Below are positions 1 through 10,954 of a stretch of DNA of 64,000 nucleotides, piece by piece. Numbering within the stretch: the stretch's first letter is position 1; every line of letters starts with the position of its first letter. Under the pieces are notes generated by a model that was given only the letters and a program-made list of their open reading frames with translations, made no database searches and was not told where the DNA came from. Origin of the DNA: Schistosoma haematobium. Taxonomy: Eukaryota > Platyhelminthes > Trematoda > Strigeidida > Schistosomatidae. A program made the position numbers and the translations under genes. The stretch covers positions 80,594,569-80,658,568 of the forward strand of contig NC_067195.1 in the NCBI RefSeq assembly GCF_000699445.3. Reading direction: 5' to 3'.

Positions 1-69
1 TATGTTACGATACATACAAATCTTAATATTTTAAACTCCCGTTTATTTAAAATGAATAATTTTTATTTT

Positions 70-520
70 ACATTTCAATACAAATGTCAAGACAGTCCTA
101 CTGTATGGGGCGGAAACTTGGACAACTACAAAAGCCATCATCCAGAAGATATAACTGTTTGTTAATGGCTGTCTACGCAAAATACTTCGGATTATTTGGC
201 TAGATACTTTTAGCAATAACCTACTGTGGGAGAGAACAAACCGGATCCCAGTGGAGTAAGAAATCAGGATGAAGTGATGGAAGTGGATAGGACACATATT
301 GAGGAAAGCACCCAACTGTGTCACAACTTAAACCTTCACATGGAATCCTCATGACCAAAGGAAAAGAGGAATACCAAGGAACACATTACTTCGCGAAATA
401 GAGGCAAACATGGAGAAAATGAACAACAATTGGATAGAACTGCAAAGGATGGCCCAGGACAGAGTGGGTTGGAGAATGCTGGTCAGCGGCCTATACTCCA
501 TTGGGAGTAACGAGCGTCAT
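70..520 (+). mobile_element. RTE (SR2-like) 3' fragment
   Basis: This piece encodes the last part of an RTE reverse-transcriptase protein. It aligns by eye with 30375-30830 of the long copy, from FNTNVK..LLYG through the C-terminal AQDRVGW..LVSGL motif and the GAGTAAC 3' end. The (GTAA)n tail is missing and the frame is broken. It belongs to the same subfamily as the copies at 22522, 34966 and 61124. Confidence 0.8.
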
Positions 521-1396
521 AGAATAATTCAAAGAATTTAATACTAACGACTGCCTGAATAATTTACATTAGGAAATTGAACAGAAATGTATTTCTACTG
601 CATACAAATATCATTTTTTTTGTAAGGGGATATTTATTTTACATATAGACTACTGTTGTATGAATAAAAATAAATGACAATACGATAATAACAGTAACAA
701 CAAATATACAATTTCTCTACAAGCTTACATTTATCCACTCTATTAGTTATTTGATAATCATTAATATCCTTCATTTTCCCTTCTCATATCTAATCATATG
801 ACATAGACAATCTAATCAGTTTGTATCATTGACAATAGTCATATGGTTTTGTTTCCAGTAGGATTGTCGAATGTCATTGAATGTCATTTTAAAAGTTAGT
901 TCATGATATAGATGATCAAATTGTAAATGAGTAAATACTTACATAAAATAGCTATGACTATTATTAATGAGAATGAGAATGAATGTTAGTGTTGTTGTTG
1001 TTGTTCTACAAAGTTATTGTTAAATATGTTCAACTTCGGAACATACAGTATGTACGATTTGGAAAGCAACATATCTTTCAATAGATAAGTTCATAATAAA
1101 GGAATAGATTAGTTTAAGTCAAAGTAAATAGATGAAGAAAGATTAAAATCTAATTAAAGACTAGTTAAAATGATATAAAATAAGAAATAAAAAATCTGTA
1201 ATAGTAAATCTATAGGACACAGGAAATTACTACTGACAAAGAAATTTACAGTTGTATGGTCATGACAACTAGTATGTTATAAAATTGGAGTAATTTCCAA
1301 TATACAAATTCAGTTTTAAAACTTATATATAGATGAATTTGTCAGATAAAAATGACATAGTTTATTTATTTGAAAGAGTACATCACGTGAATTATT
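521..1396. other. AT-rich, nothing recognised
   Basis: No coding signal or recognised repeat is visible. A short (GTT)n run lies near 990-1006. Confidence 0.5.
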
Positions 1397-1515
1397 CTTA
1401 CTTACTTATTCCTGTTACCCCTAGTGGAAGAGAATAGACCGCCTATCAACATTCTCCATTCAACCCTGTTCTGGGCAATCTTTCCCAATCTATTCACCTT
1501 TTTCATGTCTCATAC
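1397..1515 (-). mobile_element. RTE 3' end fragment
   Basis: A reversed (GTAA)n tail is followed by the complement of the RTE C-terminus (CAGCATTCTCCATCCAACCC type motif). It is about 120 bp and strongly 5' truncated. Confidence 0.75.
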
Positions 1516-1557
1516 ACATAGTTCCTTTTATTATCTTAAAGAGAGTAAGAACAAAGA

Positions 1558-2065
1558 TTGGTGCAGATTAATATGAGTTCATTTTATGTCGTTAGATTCT
1601 CATCAGCTGCTTACAACCTAAAATATTCACAAATCCGAATTATTACAGTTATTGACATACTTATACATAAGAGGGTGATTAAGGATGAATATATGTATCC
1701 TGATGTAGCAAAGATTCCGTTAGAGTTAATGAGGTCATAAAATTTTGTTTCAAATGCATAAATTTTTGGAGGGAAGGTTCCAGAACATTGAGACAATGAT
1801 AAGAACTCACGGAGTTAAAAAGCACATTAGATGATTATATAATGAAGTAACAGAAAATAGATTAATGGTAATAAAGAAGGATCTGAATTGAAATCAGTCA
1901 GTTATGAATGATGTAATTTTAAGATTCACAAAGAGTTGGAATAATGAACGACGCAATAAATAAATAAAAAGAGAGGGGTTAATGTTATCAGGGCAAAGAA
2001 AGATTTATTACTGTTTATTTTTGTATATATAGATCTGTTGATCTAGCTGAAATAAAGATTATCAT
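1558..2065 (-). mobile_element. Decayed Penelope-like element 3' region
   Basis: The left part matches 53021-53080, which lies beside a PLE GIY-YIG fragment. The right part, around 1975-2060, matches the sequence just downstream of the PLE coding end at 53490-53560. No open frame survives. The assignment rests only on these shared stretches. Confidence 0.4.
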
Positions 2066-2163
2066 TTGTGTAAACGAATGTAATGCTATGTATTTGAGCA
2101 CGAAATGAGAATAGGATTTCTAAGTGCTTGGAACCAAAAAGTATTGTATTGTGAATTAGTAAT

Positions 2164-2972
2164 AGGGCGAGACTCTAACTTATGGACGACCTTAGCACGA
2201 ATCTTGAGTGACCTTGAAAAATATTGGCCAATCAGAAAACAGTGTAGAGTAAAATATAGTATACAAACTCAAAGAAATAAAGTGGATACGTGGTTCAAAA
2301 ACTTGTCAAGGTTAGAAAGAGGTTCAGAGGTTCTAAAATCGTAATGCATACAGTGGAGGAAATCATCCATATGGCTACAGAATAGTCGGCTTCTGGAGCC
2401 ATAATAAAGTTTCAAAAACTCTTTCAACCTCGACCACATAGCTTCAATATTGTTTGTGTGCACTCCGGCTGTTTAGTACACAAAATGCCACTTGTGGATA
2501 ACGACACAATGCACATAACCAAGCCTATGTAGGAGTCTGCTCGTTCTCCAAACATCCGTATATATTATCGTACCTGACTGCAGCCAGTGTTACTGGTGCT
2601 TTTATTATTCAGATCGTGGTAATTGTCATAATTTACCTTAGTTAAGAATTCTATATAGGGTTTCCATCATAAACTGACATCAGTTATAATGCCGGAAATC
2701 TATATAGATTTGGCCAAATATTTAGCCAAATGAATGGAAACCTTTCGCGTTAAAATCCGAGATCTGTTATCTTATACCTAATTGATTCGTCCACAAATTG
2801 GAGTCTCGCCGTTTTATTTGTTATAGACTCTCAATTATTACGTTTCGTACAAAATTCCCTGTGAACCGATCGTACGTTAGCATTAAACACTGAAGTTGGC
2901 GCTGTAACCTTGAAATCTCTAAAAAGCTTTTGATTGACTCGTCCATAAACTAGAGTCTCGTCGAATTTATCA
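2164..2972 (+). mobile_element. Non-autonomous TIR element, copy 1
   Basis: The left end has GGCGAGACTCTAACTTATGG. The right end (near 2945-2972) carries its inverse, TCGTCCATAAACTAGAGTC, and a second internal copy of the inverse lies near 2786-2813. The interior matches 31077-32590 almost throughout. No transposase is seen. The ends suggest a DNA transposon or MITE, but I cannot name the superfamily. Confidence 0.6.
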
Positions 2973-3019
2973 TTGTATTCTATGGCTTCTAATCAATTAA
3001 AAACGGCCTTAATTTATAA

Positions 3020-3124
3020 GCAAAGATGTACAATGGCTAGCAGGGGAATCCAGGACTCGAATTCCGTCCTATTTGGGACTCGTCAGCTGGAAGTACATGC
3101 ATCTCCGAGTTGATGTTCACTCTG
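3020..3124 (-). mobile_element. Family A hammerhead SINE fragment
   Basis: The reverse complement shows the Sm-alpha-type ribozyme arm (CCAGCTGACGAGTCCC..GTCCTGGATTCC). The GAAAC core is changed to GGAAT, so this ribozyme should be dead. Only the ribozyme and its flanks remain. Confidence 0.75.
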
Positions 3125-3157
3125 GATTTATAAAAGCTTATGAATTAAGGCATGAAC

Positions 3158-3394
3158 ACCGTTGGATGCCGGCCGGCTCAGTGGTTTAGAGGTTAAGCGC
3201 TCGCGCACGAGACTGGTAGATCCTGTGTTGTAATCTCGCTGTATGGGGTGGTGCGGGATCGTGGATGCGCACTGCTGAGGAGTTCCATAGTAGGACGAAA
3301 CGACTGTCCAGTGTTTCCAGGTTTTCCATGGTGGTCTACCTTCAATTGACTCATGCTCTAAACTATTACAATTACTGTAATATCCACAAAACCC
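3158..3394 (+). mobile_element. Family B hammerhead SINE
   Basis: A tRNA-like head (GGCTCAGTGGTTTAGAGG A-box-like) is followed by the hammerhead and the tail ending CCACAAAACCCC. It is close to the copy at 6093-6427 and shares the variant GAGTTCC..CGACTGTC ribozyme. Confidence 0.85.
3270..3313 (+). ncRNA. Hammerhead ribozyme (family B variant)
   Basis: The core is CTGAGGAG..GGACGAAAC, with stem I CACTG/CAGTG and stem II GTTCC/GGAC. Cleavage is expected after GTC at 3306-3308. Stem III is ACGACTGU, not the palindrome seen in the main B form. Confidence 0.7.
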
Positions 3395-3903
3395 CATTTG
3401 AAATTAAATATATGTAACAAATTCACAACATTTTCTTACATTTCACCCGACTGTAATTAACCTACATTTATGTTCTCTTCCATTTTCATTATTGTTTTTT
3501 TCTTGACTCAATCTGAACATCAACATTTTTTACACGTAAAAAGTGTTCTCTTTTTCTTTTCTTTCGTTTTTTTATTATTTATTTTTAAAACTATCATCTA
3601 TTATTCACTTGGTATTGTTTGGCTTATATCTTCCCATTGAGGTTTAATACTGCCATTGATCAGTAATAATTGAAACTACTTTTAGATTAAAAGCATTGAA
3701 ATAAAATTAATTATTGAAAGATCCCCCATTATATTAAAACATTAATATATTGAACGAAGAATATCCTTTTGGATAAATTCACTTCAGGTTCTACAATTCT
3801 ATATCTAAATTAATAATCCGAAGAATGCCCAGGTTTAGGGCAAAATACATCGTTTAAAGTATTTGAATTTAGGAATGTCAAAGAAGATAGAATAAAATTG
3901 TTT
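3395..3903. other. AT-rich, nothing recognised
   Basis: T-rich low-complexity sequence near 3480-3590, with no gene or known repeat visible. Confidence 0.5.
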
Positions 3904-4175
3904 ATGTTGATAGGACTGGTGAACACCTCACAGTGTGGCTAAGCAAAGGTTTGATGAAAAAAAGTAAACAATTCGATATTGGCCCATTTAGTGAAAAGTG
4001 GTTATAGTGTCAGTATAAACATATCCTTTTCAATTATTTATCGGGTCAGTAATTTTTAGCTAAAGTTTGTCAGACTTAAAGTCCTTCAATCGACGGATGA
4101 AGAAACCGGAGCTATGCGTACACAAGAAATATCTTGAACCGCTTCTCCTACCCTGCTCAACCTCAAGACCAAATA
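3904..4175 (+). mobile_element. Penelope-like element C-terminal fragment
   Basis: Conceptual translation in shifting frames gives pieces resembling the PLE GIY-YIG and C-terminus: YVDRTGEHLTVWLSKG, then HLVKSGY, then KKPELCVHKKYLEPLLLP. These match HLVDTGH and the KPDLCIQKKFVQPLSLP end of the copy at 62911. Several frameshifts and stops. It is the only plus-strand PLE piece here. Confidence 0.65.
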
Positions 4176-4262
4176 ATCAATAGTAATCTTAGCTATTGAA
4201 TAATCTGACTTGACTACTGTATTTACGACCACTCGTTGTCAAATGTAATTGACTCTGATATC

Positions 4263-4312
4263 ACAATTGATTGATCACTGGGTGGTGATCAATGTCATGC
4301 TTGTCTAGTCTA
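4263..4312 (-). mobile_element. 50-bp family C tail with TSD
   Basis: This is only the last 50 bp of the family C SINE (ending CCAGTGATCAATCAATTGT on the minus strand). It is flanked by perfect 12-bp repeats GACTCTGATATC at 4251-4262 and 4313-4324. It is a severely 5'-truncated retroinsertion and helps fix the 3' end of family C. Confidence 0.75.
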
Positions 4313-4324
4313 GACTCTGATATC

Positions 4325-4808
4325 TTTATTAATAAATTTTTGTATTATCATCATTGTTGTTATTATTACTATTGGTTAAACATCAATATTAATCTCCCTG
4401 ATATATGATTTATTTACTTCTGGATCATCCCACCTTATTATTTCTTCTACAGAATATAATCTTCCATTAAACATTTGATCGAATTGTAACTGGACTATTA
4501 TTTCTCTCACTCTATCTGGATCCATATTTATTCGGATCATGGATCTTAAATTTTCACTTAACATATAAGCTGATTCGAATTAACATTCTATATGAATCAT
4601 ATCAACATGAACAATTTTATTCTATTTTGTTTGATAATTCTAAATTCACATGCTTTAACTCTAAACGATGTACTTTGCCTTTAACTTGGACTATTTTCGG
4701 ATTATTCATTTGGATATGAGATAATTGTAGAACCTGAAGAGGATTTATCGAAAAGAATATTCTTTGTTCAAATATTAATCTTTTAAAATTAATTAATTTA
4801 AAGGATTC
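4325..4808. other. AT-rich, nothing recognised
   Basis: No coding potential or recognised repeat is visible. Confidence 0.5.
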
Positions 4809-5224
4809 TGTTATAGTGCCTGTGACCCAATATCTGACTCTAGTAATATTGTATGACCGATTGTTATTGAAATATACATTCCGCCAAATCCCCGTATGAA
4901 TTTGTCAACTTTAATCACATTAGTGAATAACGGAATTAAATAAGTCAGATACGAGAATGGATTTTTGAATACGTGTATTTTGTAAACTCATTGATCTAGA
5001 CAGACAATCAGAGGGATGAAGCGAAGGAAGGGAAGAGAAGTGAGCGGAGTGGGATGACGCGCAGTGGAGAAGACGAGTGAGCCGACTCAGTTTATCCAAG
5101 CGTCAATCGATGTTTATAGTCATACAAAGACAAGGTTAAAATTTAGCTTGGAGATAATGGATAGATTGGTTTGTCCACAAGCTAGAATGAGTTGTGAGGG
5201 ATCGACATGGTGCCAGCCACTACA
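4809..5224 (+). mobile_element. LTR-like repeat, family LTR-3
   Basis: A TGTTATAG..CACTACA-bounded unit whose body recurs at 40620-40800 (minus), 54565-54975 and 60611-60830. The TG..CA ends suggest a solo LTR, but no clear TSD is seen, so the boundaries are tentative. Confidence 0.45.
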
Positions 5225-5800
5225 TGCCAACTGCTTTCTTTATTTTACTGTAATACTATTACGGTAAAATTACATAATTAGGAGCTAATCTAAGAAATCA
5301 ATTATCTGCTTATCTATTCAGTAAACATGTGAAGCAGTTGAGTGGAAATAGTGAAAAATGTCAACTGTAAGGGAGACTGAAACATACAAGTCATAGTTCC
5401 GAAAGAATAAATGAAATTAAAAAGTGAAATTTAAGAAACAGTGTTAAGTTGAAAATTTAAAGCCAGTTTATTACTATGATCGATTTTAGGTCAAATCAAT
5501 CAACAGTTGAAACTTTAGAAAACAGTTATGTAATTCGAACGTGTTGATCTAACAGTGTAGTTTATTTCAACGTTTAATCCTTAACACTAGTCAAATTAGT
5601 TCAAACAAGTTGAAATGTAATCACTAGTCAACTAATGAATTGATATTGAATGCACTATATTTTGATGTAAGATAGTTAACGTAGGTCGATATGAAACTTT
5701 GAAACTGAGCATTTTGTTAGTTGATAGTCATCAATAGTGATTTCTTTGAATATAATAATAAATAATCCGATTTAAAATACCAAACAGATTGTTAGTTAAC
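5225..5800. other. AT-rich, nothing recognised
   Basis: No coding potential or recognised repeat is visible. Confidence 0.5.
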
Positions 5801-6085
5801 AAAAGGGGTTTTTTGGAGATTTTTAGAAACTTCAATAGTTGAAATCACGAGTCAATTGAAGCTAGACCACCATGGAAAACCTGGAAGCACTGGACGGCCG
5901 TTTCGTCCTATTATGGGACTCCTCAGCAGTGCTCATCCACGATCGCGCACCTACTCTCGCGAGATTACAACCCAGGACCTATCAGTCTCGTGCTTCCAGG
6001 TTTTTCATGGTGGTCTAGCTTCAATTAAATCACAATTTTAACGATTGGAATTTCTAAAAATCTTCACAAAACCCCTTCTGATAAT
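5801..6085. mobile_element. Family B SINE head-to-head dimer
   Basis: A minus-strand B copy (about 5801-5985), with an intact-looking ribozyme core on that strand, meets a plus-strand B tail (5986-6085) ending CACAAAACCCCTTCTGATA. The plus tail runs directly into the next B unit, giving a head-to-tail junction. Confidence 0.8.
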
Positions 6086-6092
6086 AATCGTC

Positions 6093-6427
6093 TGCTCACT
6101 AGTAACTAACTTCAAGAGGCATTTCCTGGAGTTCTAGTGAGAGGCCGTTACCAGTGGAGTTCAACCAGGTCTGTTGTGAGATAGTAACTCACTGAAGACA
6201 ATGGTGTACAGTGGCGCAATTGCGTGGATTGGTTGAAGTTAGAATTAACACTTAGATGCCGGCCGGCTCAGTAGTTTAGAGGTTAAGCGCTCGCGCACGA
6301 GACTGGTAGATCCTGTGTTGTAATCTCGCGGTATGGGGTGGTGCGGGATCGTGGATGCTCACTGCTGAGGAGTTCCATAGTAGGACGAAACGACTGTCCA
6401 GTGTTTCCAGGTTTTCCATGGTGGTCT
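6093..6427 (+). mobile_element. Family B hammerhead SINE, near full 5' end
   Basis: It starts with the 5' module GCTCACTAGTAACTAAC, which forms an inverted repeat with GTTCTAGTGAG about 45 bp on. The tRNA-like head, the ribozyme (6360-6403, same variant as 3270-3313) and a truncated tail follow. It abuts the preceding B tail in tandem. Confidence 0.85.
6360..6403 (+). ncRNA. Hammerhead ribozyme (family B variant)
   Basis: CACTG-CTGAGGAG..GGACGAAAC..GTC-CAGTG. All core bases are present, and stems I and II pair by eye. Confidence 0.7.
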
Positions 6428-7079
6428 ATTGTGTTTGTTATTTGTCATTTCATTAATGAATATAGGATTAAGCAGTGAGTTGAATTGTAAACTATATAAT
6501 TTAATGTAAATTTGCCGTGATCATAATTTGAAATTTACAAACTATTGTTACCACAAGTTTGTTGTTTCTCCATCTTTTCTTTATCATCATCATCATCATC
6601 AAGTAAACTATATATTATTCTTTACACCTTTGTTACATAAACTCACTTTACATTATCTTTGATGTTTATGTAACATCACTCAAAACTTTAAAACCCCCGA
6701 CAATTATTTGATTAATTCGGCATTGATGTAAAATGTCCAATTTTTATTTTAGGATTACTACATTTAGAACATTGGTAAATACTATCAGCATGCTTTCTTT
6801 TCTTTTTTAAATAAATGTCATTGTCGCAATAAAAATGTCCTGTGTTAAATTATCTTTTAAGAAATACATTTTATTCGGTAAAACTATAGCAACTATCCTA
6901 CAATTAATTTTGATTATGGTTAACATTTTTATTAAACTCTTTTATTAACTTATTTAACAGATAATGTAATTGGAATAGTAACAACTTGTCTATTTCATTG
7001 TATCGTTATGATCACTAAAGCATATGACAGACTCTAGCTAAAATGTTGATCGCTTAAATATCATTCGATGATTCCTCCT
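6428..7079. other. AT-rich, nothing recognised
   Basis: It holds a short (TCA)n run near 6582-6600. No gene is visible. Confidence 0.5.
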
Positions 7080-7370
7080 CCTTCCCATGTATATATGTAC
7101 GCAGATCCTATTATTAGTCTTTGCTTTGCCTTTATGCTTCATGACTATAAAATTGTCTATGTAATTGCTCGTATATACATAGTCTCCTCTCCGCTTCAAA
7201 TAGACTCGATGTGCTTATAGCTTTGTGATCTGCGCTATCCGCTAGTACACTGTAGTTACCGCTTCTCATTACCTTCTGATCTTAAACACCGTTGAGATTT
7301 ATAGTATAAAGGTTATCGAGGTGATCGATTAATGAAGCAAAGCCACTACAAAACAATATTGATTATTCGT
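7080..7370 (-). repeat. Repeat K, copy 1
   Basis: The reverse complement, starting TGTAGTGGCTTTGCTT, matches 48624-48900 along its length, including GATAGCGCAGATCACAAAGC. It is LTR-like at its TG end, with class unknown. Confidence 0.55.
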
Positions 7371-7582
7371 TAATATTACTATGGTACATTTTACTACAGT
7401 TCTGAATATCAGATCTTCTAAAACTTATTTGGCAAGAAATCGAATTGGTCTGACTAAAGAACATTATGTTTATAAAGATCAAACTAACAGTCCAATGAAT
7501 TTCAATGATTAGCATAGCGTTTTCAAAATACACCGCAAACATAAAAAAAGTTGTCAGTTTGATGAAAAACTATCATTCTTAT

Positions 7583-8027
7583 TGTTGTGCTTTATGCCCT
7601 AATAATTATATAGCGTGATTATTTCTACCAATTAGAACAACGGCTTATATGATATTGATACTGTACCAAACAAATGACTCGTTAACCAGTACGAGCATCC
7701 TAAAGTCAACTCTGAGTTTTGATTGGTTCTTCCGCCTAGCTCCTCCTGTTTGAGTCCAGAACACAGAACTGTATGAATCATATATTTCAGACGTACACAA
7801 TTTATATACAAGCAAATCAGACCACATCATATCATAAAATAGAAAATAACAATAATACAAGATCAAGCCAAAAGTAGCTGTGAGTGTGAGATATTGTAAC
7901 TAATATATTGGGAATAACTTAAGAATAATAAATCATATAGTAGTAGTCAATGGGTCAAATGGGAGTTCATAATAAAATATACATATAATAGAATATACAT
8001 ATAACATGGTTACTTAATAGTTATCCA

Positions 8028-8072
<45 letters not shown>

Positions 8073-8127
8073 TCCATAAGTAGATCCTAGCAGTTACCAT
8101 TCCCTTATTTTTCGTTAAGATGTAATA
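7583..8127 (+). mobile_element. LTR-2 family copy, old
   Basis: Diverged copy of the LTR-2 repeat, with the conserved segment TGAGTCCAGAACAC.. and the CAGACCACATC-type block. A (TA)n expansion at 8031-8069 lies inside it. No TSD is clear. Confidence 0.6.
8031..8069. repeat. (TA)n microsatellite
   Basis: About 39 bases of alternating TA within the LTR-2 copy. Confidence 0.95.
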
Positions 8128-8728
8128 ATTGCTGATACAGTAATAATAATAGTAATGATTATCATTATTATTATTATGGTTATTATCAAATAACTTTCAA
8201 CATTTCATAACAAAAATGTGATAAAATTGTACTATACCATCGAGCTGACAGGGAACATGCAAAATGCTTTAAGGTCACGGCTCATTTATTAAAATAAAGT
8301 TAGAAACTGATGTTAGAAATTAGTATTAACAGTTATGATTTAGGTTAACATCACTTATTAACATGTGGTATAATACAAGAATTCTAAATGTAACCTAATA
8401 ATCCACGTATCAATGTTCTCTGCTTCCCGATCGGTTAAACAGATTACAATCATAAGGTCGTCCAGTTTTCTAAAAATTGTTATATTAACAATTATTGATT
8501 CATTTCTCAATAATGGAGTTTTCGTTCATATTCTAAATAAACTTTATAAACAATTAACTACAACAATATGAAAGTTTTACGTCACCTAGTTACTATCATA
8601 ATTATTCTGTTACATATACTGCAAGGAAATGTTACTATTCGAAATGATGTAATTATTGATAAATGAGTATGTATTTTGTACAAACAAAGATCTGTAATAC
8701 ATTCATACATCTAACACTATTCTGAATT
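8128..8728. other. AT-rich, nothing recognised
   Basis: It contains an imperfect (AAT/ATT) stretch near 8140-8185. No gene is visible. Confidence 0.5.
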
Positions 8729-9095
8729 ATAAGCAAAGGTGGTTGGTGGTGAGCTGTAGAACCCAGGACGTGCGTTTCGTTCTATTCGGGACTCGTCAGT
8801 TGAATGTATCTGCATCCTAGATTTGATGTTCATTCCAGGATTCGAACCTAGTGATTTAGTGGCTAACACGATGGCGTTTGGAGCGAAAGGTATTGAGTTT
8901 GAGTAGTAGGATGTTGAGACATCCAGCTAATGTGTCCCAAATAAGACGAAATGCACGTCCTGGATTCCACTACTAGCCACTATCCATCATTGCTTGTAAT
9001 ACTTGTGAATTAAGGTAATATCTAAGTAATTCGCATAGTGTGTACATATGCCAATGAAAGATTGATCAATCGCAGTCCCAAACATCATAGGAATG
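8729..9095. mobile_element. Family A SINE head-to-head dimer
   Basis: A minus-strand A arm (about 8729-8850: GTCCTGGGTT../GACGAG inverse) is followed by a plus-strand A copy (8851-9095). The plus copy has an A-box-like TTAGTGGCTAACACG, a mutated ribozyme (CTAATGTG) and the A tail GACTGATCAAT-type. Both ribozymes look degraded. Confidence 0.75.
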
Positions 9096-9313
9096 ATTCA
9101 AGCAAACAATACCAAATGAATTTAATATTCTGAATAATATATAAAAATACAATCAAGTTGAATTTACCAATTGCTTGTGATGCAATCACTATTCATATTA
9201 GAATTTCTTATTTTTAAGAATTTTAAATGAATCGTCATAATTGTTTCTTTTTAGATCCTTAAAATAAGCATTTCTAACTTCATAAATGTGTTATCTGAAC
9301 AATTTGATCATAG

Positions 9314-9592
9314 TGTGGTGTGTGCTACTGATCTCGATAGATATAAGTAGTATATATCATCAATCGAAAATGAAATGCCTGGTGGCAGAAGTTTAACAAG
9401 ATCGATGAAAAGTGAACAAGAACAAAGAAAGTTTGGTGTGGAGACGAAAGAACAATGAAGTTTGAAACGATTGATTGTTATTTTGCAAATGAAATATTTA
9501 CTGTATGATTCTTAGATTTTACTAAGAGATTCTGTAATTCTTTATTCAAATCCCTTTGCTTGTCTACATTTGTATTCTCATTCACTACAATA
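9314..9592 (+). repeat. Repeat D, copy 1
   Basis: About 280 bp from TGGTGTGTGCTACTGATCTC to TTCACTACAA, present in seven copies in the window. On the opposite strand it is bounded by TGTAGTG..CACCACA, so it may be a small LTR-like unit. No protein is seen. Confidence 0.65.
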
Positions 9593-10647
9593 GATTTAAC
9601 TGTGTGTACAATCATAATGATGTTTATTATGAGTTGTTTAAGAGGCTTTACTATTTATAAGACATTTATTCACTTAAATGTGTAGTTTTCATTAATAACC
9701 TAGGTGACTAGGTTGTAACTTGATTAACAGAATTCAAATAGCTCTATGAATTTAATTAGTACAAAGTTAATTATTTTTGATAAATCAATCAGTGTGAAAA
9801 TGGAATTCTTCGAGGATAAATCGTTCTGTAAACAGTCGAATAAAAAATATCTCTAATTGGGATTCTGGATGACACAAGTTCATATTTCATAGTGTCTATT
9901 AGCTGTCTCAAAATGGTATATATACCCTCACAACATATGGTAACTGACAATTAGGGTTTAGACACTTTAGCTCAAATCTTTAGATTTTAAACCTAGATCA
10001 TATTGGGGAATAGTTGTGGCTTGTTAAAATGTTAGGATATTTTATCCTTTGGCTTTCATTGTTTAATTGTAAAGATTTCATTATCTTTTTTAAAAACACG
10101 ATTCTTACTGAGATGTGTACTGACAGAGTTGAGAAATACACTGAAAGCTTTACGATTAAGCTATTCAACTCATAAAACAATATCTGGATCATTTAATGTC
10201 ATGATTAAATAAATCCCGAGTGATGACTGTCAATCAGCATAATCTTTAGCTCTAAGATTTTCTGTCAATTTATATTAATTGTCATATGTCAAAATATAAT
10301 ACACACGATGCTGAGTTACTAACTGACTAGATGCTACATTTCAACTTGATCGATTAATTGTTAGAATATAACAAGCATAACATTAGCTATAACAAATTGA
10401 TCATATCAATGCAAACTATATTTAATTTTGTAACTATGCTAATCTGTTTGATTTGTACATTGTAACTCATTATTGATTGAAACCTACTCTAAATCCATCG
10501 ATTCAATTTATTTCAATATCAGATAACCAAAAAGAATTAAAAGAATAATTCAGTTATTAACTTATCAGTTTGTTTGTTTTAAAAAAAGGATAATTGTAGC
10601 TTCATTCTGTTCGACATATTAACCTGTATAATAGATATGGTATTATG
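9593..10647. other. AT-rich, nothing recognised
   Basis: About 1 kb without a recognisable gene, repeat or RNA. Confidence 0.5.
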
Positions 10648-10914
10648 AGTGAGACTATAATTTATGGACAACTTTTGGGCGATGCTTAAGTAACCATGAG
10701 AATGTCCACCTACAAATTAAGGCTAAATGAGAGCTTATAAACCAATGTGAGCAATTAGAATTGTGATTTACACAGTTGATAGTTAGGGTCAGAAATTCGA
10801 TTTCAAGGTTTTCATCACGAATTGATATCAGTTATAATGTCAAATGCCTGAATGAATTTTGCGTCAAAATTCAAAACTCGTTATCTTATTATAGTTTCGC
10901 TGTCCATAATATAC
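10648..10914 (+). mobile_element. TIR element, copy 3 (internally deleted)
   Basis: It begins GAGACTATAATTTATGGACA like the copy at 30930. It then skips most of the interior and resumes at the GATATCAGTTATAATG block near 10820. The right end is decayed. Confidence 0.55.
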
Positions 10915-10954
10915 AATAAATAATTTATAAATTTCTTTATTATTGGTAAGAGGT

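Noticed and set aside
2105..2344. 79-aa plus-strand open frame
   Set aside because: It lies within the non-coding TIR element and is broken in the copy at 30930.
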